From the NCBI GenBank assembly GCA_030144725.1, contig JASKMD010000014.1, positions 628,350 through 692,349 of the forward strand: DNA of 64,000 nucleotides, written 5' to 3'. Below the pieces are notes generated by a model. The model was given only the letters and a program-made list of their open reading frames with translations. It was not told where the DNA came from and made no database searches. A program made the translations under genes and the position numbers. The DNA is from Haematococcus lacustris (taxonomy: Eukaryota > Chlorophyta > Chlorophyceae > Chlamydomonadales > Haematococcaceae). Position 1 is the first letter of the stretch; each line of letters starts with the position of its first letter. Shown in pieces: positions 1-15,415 of the stretch.

Positions 1-605
1 GCCCCTGAGCTTCACCCTGCCCCTGCCCCTGACCTTGACCCTGACCCTGATCTTGACCTTGCCCTTCACCTTGCAAGAAGACTGGTGAGGGGGGGTTGCA
101 GCCCCCAGCTGTGGCCCCTGCCCGCCCTGACGCCTGCTGCTCCTCCCCCCCCTTCACCCAGGAGCCTGGGCCCTGCTGCTGCCCCAGCTCCCCAGCATGG
201 CTCCACAGGGGGTCAGGGGCAGCAGCAGCAGCAGGGGGTGCGTCTGCTTGCATGGATCCGGCCTCACCAGGGGCAGGGTAGGCTAGCCAAGCTGCTGCTG
301 CACCACCCCCCCGGCCCGCTTCCTGCCCTTCCACAATATCCACATACCCTACCGCTCCTTTCTCAGGCTGCCAATCGCAAGTTTCGACCTGCTGCCCCTG
401 CCCCTGCCCCTGGCCCTGGCCCTGGCCCTGGCCCTGCCCTGGCCCTGCCCCTGGCCCTGCCCCTGCCCCTGGCCCTGGCCCTGCCCCGCCTGCACTGCTT
501 GCCCCCACACCCCGGCCATGTCTACACCCTTCTCCCGGCAGCCCTCCCCGCTTGGGCCCTGGGTCCACCCAGCCTCCTCACTCTGATGGTCCTGCAGGTC
601 AAGTC
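1..605. repeat. C-rich low-complexity sequence, (CCCTGC)/(CCCTGG) hexamer tracts
   Basis: This stretch is dominated by CCCTGC and CCCTGG hexamers, densest at about 390-485. Open frames exist on both strands only because the composition lacks stops. It probably continues an intron or low-complexity exon of the minus-strand gene to the right. I see no convincing exon here. Confidence 0.6.
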
Positions 606-963
606 GGGTGGGGTGGGGTGGGGTGGGGTGGGGTGGGGTGGGGTGGGGTGGGGTGGGGTGGGGTGGGGTGGGGTGGGGTGGGGTGGGGTGGGGTGGGGTG
701 GGGTGGGGTGGGGTGGGGTGGGGTGGGGTGGGGTGGGGTGGGGTGGGGTGGGGTGGGGTGGGGTGGGGTGGGGTGGGGTGGGGTGGGGTGGGGTGGGGTG
801 GGGTGGGGTGGGGTGGGGTGGGGTGGGGTGGGGTGGGGTGGGGTGGGGTGGGGTGGGGTGGGGTGGGGTGGGGTGGGGTGGGGTGGGGTGGGGTGGGGTG
901 GGGTGGGGTGGGGTGGGGTGGGGTGGGGTGGGGTGGGGTGGGGTGGGGTGGGGTGGGGTGGGG
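606..963 (+). repeat. (GGGGT)n pentanucleotide array, G-quadruplex prone
   Basis: About 71 perfect copies of the 5-bp unit GGGGT on the plus strand, without interruption. Five is not a multiple of three, so every frame reads a short glycine/valine/tryptophan cycle and the long ORFs here are artefacts. Runs of four G separated by one T are a classic G-quadruplex pattern. Confidence 0.95.
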
Positions 964-1067
964 CACCTTGCGGGCAGTGAAGTGTTTCTTGGTCACACCT
1001 CCCCCCTCACTGACTGAACCAGTGTCAGCACTGCGCTTCCTTGTAGGAGGAGCTTCAACCTGTGATC

Positions 1068-1258
1068 AGGGAGGGGTGGGAGGGTGGAAAGGGCAGCGAG
1101 GGGCAGGGAGGGGTGGGAGGGTGGAAAGGGCAGCGAGGGGCAGGGAGGGGTGGAGGGTGGAAAGGGCAGCGAGGGGCAGGGAGGGGTGGGAGGGTGGAAA
1201 GGGCAGCGAGGGGGAGGGAGGGGTGGGAGGGGGGAAAGGGCAGGAAGGGGCAGGGAGG
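1068..1258. repeat. 37-bp G-rich minisatellite, about 5 copies
   Basis: Units of the type AGGGAGGGGTGGGAGGGTGG plus 17 more bases repeat about five times with small changes. The period equals that of the large array in the CFAP70 intron, but the sequence differs. Confidence 0.85.
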
Positions 1259-1369
1259 GTCCTCACCTTTTGACAACCTGTTGTCCCTGGCCGGCCATTG
1301 CTTAAAGCTGCATGACCAAGGGCAGGGCCAGCCGCCTGAGCGGGCAGGTGGTGAACACTTCGGTCGGTG

Positions 1370-1455
1370 CTCTGCCCCTGCCCCCGCCCCTGCCCCTGCC
1401 CCTGCCCCTGCCCCTGCCCCTGCCCCTGTCCCTGCCCCTGCCCCTGCTCCTGCCC
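1370..1455. repeat. (CCCTGC)n hexanucleotide tract
   Basis: Roughly 14 hexamers with a few substitutions. On the minus strand it reads (GCAGGG)n directly after the candidate exon ending near 1456, so it is either the start of an intron or a Gly-Gln tail. Confidence 0.85.
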
Positions 1456-2995
1456 CGGACAAACAAAATCTCCTCTGATTGCTAGTACCGGGCTGTCCTC
1501 TCTCCAGGGGGGGCTGTCCATGATCACAATCAAGGGTGGGGACATTTGAAAGCTGCTGCCCGGCTCGATGAAACTACTAGGCCCCTGCCCCTGACTCAGC
1601 CCCTGCCCCAGGCCCTGCTGCCGCCCCTGTGTTTCCCCACTGCCCTGCTGCACGTGCTGGGAAGAGTTGTAAGGGAAGTCGCGGGCTGGCTGCTGCTGCA
1701 GGCTGCTGGCATTGCGGGCATCGCGCTCTTTACTGTGCCGTGCAGTCAGGCGGGTGTAGCCTGATGAGGCCATGCTGGGGGCGGGTGCGGGTGCGGGGGC
1801 TGGGGGGGCAGCCAGGGGCACCCATGCTGCATGGGGGCTGCTGCCGGCCCACCCCCCTTCGTCTTGGAAGGCGTGGCTGGGCCAACTGGTCTGAGGCAGC
1901 GTGGTGCTGGCGCGAAGAGTCGATCCCGGGACCAGCAGTGCAGGCTGCTGCTGGGGCTGCTGATGATGAGGCTGAGGCTGACGCTGCTGCTGGAGGGAGG
2001 ACTGGGAGGGCTGCCGGAGGGGTGGGGGGTGCTCTGCCGCCCGGGCCTGCTGGTGGTGGGGGGGTGGGGCCTGCGCTGCCCTGGCTGACTGCTGGAGGTG
2101 CTGGGGGGTAGGGGGCCTGGGCTGCGATGATGCCACCCTGGACTGGCCAGGCTGGGGTGGTGAAGGAGGGGGCGGGGGCGGGGGCGGGCCGGCTGCGGCG
2201 TGAGGTGGAGGTGGGTGGGTGGGTGGGTCCCTCCACACAACTGCCGTTGCCACCAGCGCCCCCCACAGCAGCAAAGGGGCCCAGGTCTTCTGCCTTCCAG
2301 CTGTTGGGCGACTGGGCAGCCACCTTGCCCACAGCAGCTGCTGCCAGCCCCCCTAATGCAGCGGCCGCTGCTGCTCTAGCAGTCGACACCTTGGGGGAGG
2401 GCGCTGGCCCCGGGCCCCCGCCCCCCTCACCCCCCCAGGGCCCCCGTGAGCTGCTGGTCCCCCTGACTCCCAACCCACTGCTGACCTTGACCCGCTGACC
2501 TGGCCACCCCCCCCTCTCCTGCGCCCACTGCCCGCCCGCCCCCCACCCCTCCTCCCCCCCCCTGGGGTATTCGAACTCCGAGGAAGGGTTTGGGCGGGGC
2601 CAGCTGAGGTGCTCTGGTCCCTGTCGTCCACTGCATGGAGCTGTCGGCAGGCCCCCCCCTGACCCCCCCCAGGCCCTGCTGCTGCCCCCCTCCCCCCCCC
2701 CTGCTGTCGCCAAGCCGGCTGACTTAGCAGGACTCACCCCCATGCCCTTCCTCAGCTCCTCGAACTGAACGACATGCTCTGCCCCATGCTCCATGTGAGG
2801 CACCTGCTGCAGCTGCTGCCGATACACCGTCTGCAGCTGCTGGAAGTAAGGGGCGTAGTTGGGGTCTAATGGCCGTGGCCCGGAGGCTGGGCCCCCCACC
2901 CCTCCCTCCCCCATGCCCAGCCCCTGCTGCACCATCCCGTCCCCCCCTTCCTCCTCCTCCTCCTCCCCCTCCTCATCATCCTTCTCCTCCCGCGC
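1456..2995 (-). CDS. putative downstream exons (Q/P-rich and acidic) of the solenoid-like gene, or a separate gene
   Basis: Two segments look coding on the minus strand. One ends at 2738 before a GTGAGT donor. It has an acidic stretch rich in E and D around 2940-2995, then a patterned section with the words NYAPYFQQLQTVYRQQLQQ and FEELRKGMG. The second, about 2274-1456, is rich in P and Q and then becomes more normal (motifs GYTRLTARHSKERDARNAS, SPPLIVIMDSPPWREDSP). Frames between the two do not join simply, so at least one unresolved intron or indel lies between them; homopolymer G runs near 3010 add doubt. The composition suggests the disordered C-terminal part of the protein encoded at 3052-9724. 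I recognise no domain. A separate small gene is possible. Confidence 0.35.
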
Positions 2996-3051
2996 CCCCC
3001 ACTTCTATCGCCCCCCCCCCGCCCATGTAGCCCCATGCTGCCGCCCGCCCC

Positions 3052-9724
<6,673 letters not shown>

Positions 9725-10636
9725 CTTGACCCGTACTCGAACTCAAAGAAGCATTGCTCCTTTTAGCGCCACCCGACTATGCCTACCACGGCAGCCACTG
9801 AACTGCAAGCTGCGCCGGGGTCACTCCCAGCACCAGGGTTCTCCTGGAACAGGGAACTGGAAAGTCTGAGATGACTCTCGATATGATGGGCAAGATGGCT
9901 GGAGGCTAGAGGTGAAAGCGAGTCGATAGCGGAATCCAGACGCGGGGAGAGGATCTAGCAGCTGCCGGGCTTGCCCTTGGCTTGCAGGAGAACGTTGGCC
10001 GAAGTTAGGCTCGGAAAGCTAGCCTCGCGGGGATCTTCACGTACGGGGACGGGGACCTCGCACCGGGCGGGGGAGGGTCTGGGCGAGTGAGATGCAAAGG
10101 GCGTCAGTGCGGAGCCCGTGCCGTACTGGGTGCGTCGAGCCTTCACATGTGACAGCCTTGTGGCTTGTAGGGTTTGGACCGTCTGCCCTGGTCCTGCTCC
10201 GCGGAAACTGGACACAATCGATACTTCGCGGTTTGATGGCCGACCCTAGTTGCGTGTCGACGTGCAGGCGGGACGGAATCGGACGGGCGCCAGAAGAACC
10301 GCAACAGGTTCGTGGGCAGGCATGTTACAGCAGCCTCCCAGACGCCGAGCCCTTGTGGTCGTGCCCTCAGCTCTTCCCATTATCGTATGCTACCTGCCTT
10401 TGTTGCAAGATGGACCTTTTGTCCGTGCTCCGCTGGTACCTGCTTGCATCGCTATCTGCTGCCCGCACTGCCCGCTGCCTGCACACACCCCGCTGCAACC
10501 TGATGCCTGCACAACCGCCTGTACCGCTGCCTGCACTCTGCTGCCTGCGATGCTATGCATGACGAGACACCAAAGCAGCATGCTAGGTGGGTTGTTGGCG
10601 TATAGTATAATGTCAGAGGCCAAGCTGTTACGGGAA
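9725..10636. other. intergenic; probable 5' region of the solenoid-like gene
   Basis: The sequence upstream of the ATG at 9724 has moderate GC and no tandem arrays. At 10440-10560 there are CTGCCTGCAC-like imperfect repeats. No promoter element can be pointed to with confidence, and ORFs here lack splice or family support. Confidence 0.4.
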
Positions 10637-10728
10637 AATAACGACCGAGACCTCGTCGAAAGTTGCAGTAAACGACGAGGCGTAGCCGAGTCGTTTACGC
10701 AGCTTGAGACGAGGCCGAGGTCGTTATT
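10637..10728. repeat. nested palindromic cassette
   Basis: The outer arms are 10637-10657 and 10708-10728 (AATAACGACC paired with GGTCGTTATT, with mismatches inside). The inner perfect arms are TAAACGAC at 10669-10676 and GTCGTTTA at 10690-10697. It is preceded by TTACGGGAAAATAA at 10628, a motif that recurs at 13870 by the right end of the neighbouring element. Confidence 0.75.
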
Positions 10729-10862
10729 TGAACGTGAACAGCGCGGGCCGAGACATTATACAGTATCCCTTTACATTACGGGTGGCTCGAGGCTACCACG
10801 TATAAGTTCGAAGCCAGCAGCATCAACGCGTGTACAACGCGCAACTCTGTCGCCGCACCCTG

Positions 10863-11050
10863 CACTTTATCAGTAAAAATCGCGGTTAGGCAGCGGTTGA
10901 CGCACTTTCTCAGTAAAATTTGCGGTTAGGCGGTGGTTACAGTAAAACAGCGGCACTTTTTCAGTAAAAATTGCGGTTAGGCAGCGGTTGCAGTAAAAGT
11001 CTGCACTTTTCCAGTAAAAATTGCGGTTAGGCAGCGGTTACAGTAAAACT
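10863..11050. repeat. sub-terminal repeats of the transposon
   Basis: Four clear copies of CAGTAAAAATTGCGGTTAGG followed by CAGCGGTT, with small changes, spaced roughly 40-60 bp apart. Such repeats inside an end often serve as transposase binding sites; that role is inferred. Confidence 0.75.
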
Positions 11051-11221
11051 CCGCGGAGGCCACGCTGTCTCCGGCATCCTACAGCCACGCACACAGCCTG
11101 CTCATAGTTGTGGCGAGCAACGCAACCTCTTCGGACCCACTCCTGCAAGCCGTGCAAGTCGCGGTTGAATGTCACTGGGGTCACATCCCCCAAAACAGTC
11201 CAGCATCCTTCCACGCACACA

Positions 11222-13710
11222 AACTACCGCTATGCCAAACAGCGTCATAACATCGGACTGCGAGGTCGAAGAGGAAGACTGCGAGATTGAGGAGGAAGAC
11301 TGCGGCGATGACATGCCCATCGGACAATTTAACCTGCTACCACCCATTGACATCGAGACTGCACGTCTAGCGGCAGCTAGGATCAATGGTGAGTCCCTAA
11401 TCAGACTTTTGACTAGCGTTGACTGTTTGACTCCTGGCGGTTACGGTGTTACGATGTTGCGATGCAGAGGAAGCTCCGAGCAAGGAGACACCTCCTATTG
11501 CGCCAGTCGCAACAGCCACAGTGCCGGTCCCATCAGTCGTAACAGCCACAATGCCGGTCCCCGCAAGCAACGTAGCACCCGTTCCCACCAGGAGATCTGG
11601 ACGCCTGTCAGGCAAGGCCGCAGGTAATCGGTACCGTCTCATGTTAGTCGTTAACTAACCCCGCTACCAAGACTGACATTGTACTAGATGCCATGATATG
11701 CAGGAGAGGATGCAGAAGAGGATGCCGTGTGAAGGGCATTCATCAAGGCTCCCAAGTTCGCTGATTTGGCAACACGAAGCAAGGCAGCCGCCTCGACCCA
11801 AGCCAAAGACAAGAGTCAACTCAAGACCAGCTACCAGATGTTTGAGGATGTGCCAGATAACGGCACATACGCTGGTCAGTGACCTGCTGACCTAGCTAAG
11901 GCCTGCCTTGCCCCGCCCTGCCTTGCCCCATATACAATATAGTCCTCGTTTGTATTGCCATGCAGATGGTGAGGTAGCTTCTGAAGAGGTTATGGCTGCG
12001 TTGCGGCTATTCCTACGCAAGCGCCCTGTCACTATCGAAGAGCGATGCAGCCACCTGTATGAGTGCTATATGAAGAATCCCAAGGTTCTGTGCATGGTGT
12101 TGTGCACCCTTGCAACAGGTAGGCAAGGCTGCCAGGGTGCCTTGCAACCTACCTAGAGCCTGTCTAGTGCACCAGGTGTTATACACGACTACATTGTGCA
12201 CCTTCTGCAGGGTACCGCAAGTCCAAGGATGGGGGGAAGTGCAACGCAGATTCTTTGCGCCAGCGCATCTCTTCCCTTGCCCGTACTGTGCGTGGTGAAC
12301 ATCACCGGGTCAAGATCAGTGAGAATGACATGGCTCCCATCCTGCAGCCTGACGACCTCATGGACTTTAAGGGTCGCTTTGCCTTGATGTGGAAGGTTGT
12401 CGACGGTCACGACAAGGCGGCCTTCAAGGCTAACCCTACCTCCCACCCCATATCCTGGCAGCTGGCCTATGAGCGGGCATGCGGCAGCGGCACCGGCTGC
12501 GTACGGAGGCCCACCTCCCACCCCATATCCTGGCAGCTGGCCTATGAGCGGGCATGCGGCAGCGGCACCGGCTGCGTACGGAGGCCCACCTCCCACCCCA
12601 GGACCTGGCAGCTGGCCTATGAGCGGGCATGCGGCAGCGGCACCGGCTGCGTACGGAGGCCCACCTCCCACCCCAGGACCTGGCAGCTGGCCTATGAGCG
12701 GGCATGCGGCAGCGGCACCGGCTGCGTACGGAGGCCCACCTCCCACCCCAGGACCTGGCAGCTGGCCTATGAGCGGGCATGCGGCAGCGGCACCGGCTGC
12801 GTACGGAGGCCCACCTCCCACCCCAGGACCTGGCAGCTGGCCTATGAGCGGGCATGCGGCAGCGGCACCGGCTGCGTACGGAGGCCCACCTCCCACCCCA
12901 GGACCTGGCAGCTGGCCTATGAGCGGGCATGCGGCAGCGGCACCGGCTGCGTACGGAGGCCTACCTCCCACCCCAGGACCTGGCAGCTGGCCTATGAGCG
13001 GGCATGCGGCAGCGGCACCGGCTGCGTACGGAGGCCCACCTCCCACCCCAGGACCTGGCAGCTGGCCTATGAGCGGGCATGCGGCAGTGGCACCGGCTGC
13101 GTACGGAGGCCTACCTCCCACCCCAGGACCTGGCAGCTGGCCTATGAGCGGGCATGCGGCAGCGGCACCGGCTGCGTACGGAGGCCCACCTCCCACCCCA
13201 GGACCTGGCAGCTGGCCTATGAGCGGGCATGCGGCAGCGGCACCGGCTGCGTACGGAGGCCTACCTCCCACCCCAGGACCTGGCAGCTGGCCTATGAGCG
13301 GGCATGCGGCAGCGGCACCGGCTGCGTACGGAGGCCCACCTCCCACCCCAGGACCTGGCAGCTGGCCTATGAGCGGGCATGCGGCAGTGGCACCGGCTGC
13401 GTACGGAGGCCTACCTCCCACCCCAGGACCTGGCAGCTGGCCTATGAGCGGGCATGCGGCAGCGGCACCGGCTGCGTACGGAGGCCCACCTCCCACCCCA
13501 GGACCTGGCAGCTGGCCAGGCGTTTGGTACCCGGGACATACGGCATCATGGGGTCCCGCACCCAGCACTTGGCAGTCCGCTTGGCATCCAGCTGCACATG
13601 CGGCTGGAGCCATTGATACAGGGATAGCCCAAGGCTTTGAAGAGTTCAGGGCTAGTGAGGCAGCCAGCAAGGCCGCAAAGATGAAGTTACTGGCTGCATT
13701 GATAGGATAG
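11222..13710 (+). CDS. spliced ORF of the transposon, unknown protein with 25-residue repeats, probably broken
   Basis: The start ATG at 11232 (MPNSVITSDCEVEEEDCEIE) opens an acidic N-terminus, which stays open through PIGQFNLLPPIDIETARLAA to a donor near 11390. Later blocks include a basic R/S/G segment (PTRRSGRLSGKA), a block near 11710-11870 with one in-frame TGA, exon 11966-12117 (EEVMAALRLFLRKRPVTIEE) and exon 12211 onwards (SLARTVRGEHHRVKISENDM, then FALMWKVVDGHDKAAFKANP). That last block runs straight into the 75-bp minisatellite in one frame. A different frame of the minisatellite leads to a sensible C-terminus (FEEFRASEAASKAAKMKLLA) ending at 13710. A frameshift or unseen intron therefore separates them. 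No known domain is recognised. The acidic/basic segments suit a DNA- or chromatin-associated protein, which is only a guess. Confidence 0.5.
12432..13520. repeat. 75-bp coding-type minisatellite, about 14.5 copies
   Basis: The unit begins CCCACCTCCCACCCCAGGAC and encodes 25 residues per copy. The first two copies have CATATCC where the others have CAGGACC; later copies vary at two C/T positions. Because the period is divisible by three and stop-free, ORFs are open in several frames on both strands. In the frame entered from the upstream exon the two C/T variants are silent, which weakly favours that frame. Confidence 0.95.
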
Positions 13711-13719
13711 GGCGGATTG

Positions 13720-13805
13720 TTTCAGATAGGGGGCTTGGGCTAGATAGGGGGCTTGGGCTAGTTAGGGGGCTTGCGCTAGTTAGGGGGCTTGTGCTAGATA
13801 GGGCG
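13720..13805. repeat. short G-rich tandem repeat
   Basis: Four or so copies of a roughly 19-bp unit containing TAGGGGGCTTGGGCTAG, just downstream of the transposon ORF. Confidence 0.8.
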
Positions 13806-14080
13806 GATTGTTACAGATAGTGCTGCTAGGGCGGACACAAGTAAGAATGGGTTGGAAAATGGCTGATATTTACGGGAAAATAAAAATTCTTACTTCTCCC
13901 GTAATGTAAAGGGATTGCTTTGTAATCCTCACATTGCTCCGTATTGCTCTTCTTGTCGGCTTACCACCATGCAGCTGCATACTCAATTGCTGCACATGAC
14001 TGCCGGGTTCTGCTACGAGCCTTGTTCCAGCCAGTCTCGTGCCGCTTATTGACCTGCCACGGGCACCGCCCTCTGGATTC

Positions 14081-14326
14081 TTAGTCGAATAGCAACCACT
14101 GCTTGTCAGCTATACCCACACTTGTGAAGGGACCCAGGGGGTCCTCTACTGCTGCTGCTGCTGCTGCTGCAGAGGGGTAGGCTGCTGCTGTTGATAAGGC
14201 TTGCCGCTGCTGCTGCTGCTGCCGCTGCCGCTGCTGCTGGGCTGCTGCTGAACTGTTTTGCAGTGGGGCTTTTATCATCGCTACAGGCATTGACATACTC
14301 ATAGCTTTGCTATCGTCAGCACCCAC
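14081..14326 (-). CDS. small Q/A-rich ORF, uncertain
   Basis: An 81-codon ORF with polyglutamine and polyalanine from CTG/GCT repeats, ending in EDPLGPFTSVGIADKQWLLF. It has no recognised domain and lies outside the transposon ends. It could be a terminal exon or chance in CTG-rich DNA. Confidence 0.2.
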   Translation of the reverse strand: MGADDSKAMSMSMPVAMIKAPLQNSSAAAQQQRQRQQQQQRQALSTAAAYPSAAAAAAAVEDPLGPFTSVGIADKQWLLFD

Positions 14327-14430
14327 ATCAAATGGCTAGCTACTGTGGCTGTGCACATCTACAGCCTGCCCCAATGCTTGAGCTGCACAGTTCGAGGTGC
14401 TGGAGGGCCATATGCTGGATGTCGGCTGTG

Positions 14431-14575
14431 ACTGTGAGGCTGTGTGAGGCTGTGTGAGGCTGTGTGAGGCTGTGTGAGGCTGTGTGAGGCTGTGTGAGGC
14501 TGTGTGAGGCTGTGTGAGGCTGTGTGAGGCTGTGTGAGGCTGTGTGAGGCTGTGTGAGGCTGTGAGGCTGTGAGG
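14431..14575. repeat. 10-bp tandem repeat (GAGGCTGTGT)n
   Basis: About 13 perfect copies followed by shortened 8-9-bp versions. Confidence 0.95.
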
Positions 14576-14689
14576 CTGTGTGGCTGTGAGGCTGGTGGCT
14601 GGCAGTGAGTGGTGCTGGGCAGGCCATCCGTCAGCTTCCTAGTATGCCTGAACTGCATCCACTGCGGCTGACGCCATAGCCACAGTGCC

Positions 14690-15170
14690 ATGAAGATTTC
14701 CCAGTCCAGCCACCTACCTGGTGGATCAGATAGATGCTTTGGGGCAGGTGGCTGGCCAGCCTGGCTGTGGGGGGCGTGGGGGGACTGGCCTAGGGCACTA
14801 CCGGCACCACACCGAGCCAGACCTGCTGCTTGACTGCTTGCCGGTGGCTTGAGCCATGATGCCTGTTGCGCGGGTTTGCCTGATGGTCCCACCCAGCCCT
14901 CAGCGTATCCACCACCTCTAAGACCTGATGACACCACCTCACACCCACCCTAGCCCTACCCCAAACCCCACCTCCTTGCCTCTGCCCAATCCATGCAGTC
15001 TTGTAGCAACACCCCCAGCGTTTGACAAGACCCCCCCTGGTGGATCTCAAATCCATGCTCCCGCTCGTTGCCCTCCCAGTCGAAGTCATGGTTGACACTG
15101 TGTCGTTCAATCGTATATGTCGAGGCATCGCGGCGCCGCAGCGTTAGGGTTTTGAACTCACACCCTAACA
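14690..15170 (-). mobile_element. deletion derivative of a Fanzor-type element (inverted partner at 28640-29375)
   Basis: On the minus strand the words LGVLLQDCMDWAEARRWGLG and AGWDHQAN, and the sequence up to AGCAGCAGGTCTGG, match the plus-strand sequence at 28645-28842. The match then jumps directly to CTCGGTGTGGTGCCGGTAG, which matches 29260 onwards, and ends near the AGGTAGGTGGCTGGACTGGG shared with 29368. The roughly 415 bp between, which at 28.8-29.25 kb hold the Fanzor-like RuvC-II part, are missing here. There is no intact ORF. Confidence 0.7.
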
Positions 15171-15415
15171 AAGGTGCCGCAGCATGTCATGCACAAGCAC
15201 GTCCTATCTCATCAGCACTGTCATTGTCTCATCCTGACCCTGGCCCAGTTCCGGTCGACCCAGTGGCTGCTCCGAAGTTGCCGCCGCTGCGTGTGAGATG
15301 CCCACCATTGGTTGAGAGCACGCTGTTGAGAGCACTGCCACGGCCTCGAGCCAAGCGACCGTCGTCATCGCCCGCACTGCATGCATTCGTTTTGTGCAAG
15401 GGCAGCGTAGCCGTG
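15171..15415. other. CFAP70 3' flank
   Basis: This is the region just downstream of the CFAP70 stop codon. It is the expected 3' UTR, but I do not see a clear TGTAA signal in it. Confidence 0.4.

Larger units (their letters stand above)
10765..13915. mobile_element. putative DNA transposon with 18-bp terminal inverted repeats
   Basis: ATCCCTTTACATTACGGG at 10765-10782 is exactly inverted at 13898-13915. Inside the left end are four or five sub-terminal copies of a CAGTAAAAATTGCGGTTAGG motif. The interior carries a spliced plus-strand ORF and the 75-bp minisatellite. The right end has a further hairpin, TTACGGGA (13870) with TCCCGTAA (13897). I could not find an obvious target-site duplication in the first 8 flanking bases, nor a recognisable transposase. 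It may therefore be a non-autonomous or novel element, or its true ends may lie slightly outside. Confidence 0.65.

Noticed and set aside
85..1017. GGVGW and TPPHP repeat ORFs
   Set aside because: Translation of the (GGGGT)n array; no splice or family evidence.
11397..11642. Minus ORF rich in G/T/A inside the transposon
   Set aside because: Antisense shadow of the TVPVPSVVTATMPVP-coding repeat on the plus strand.
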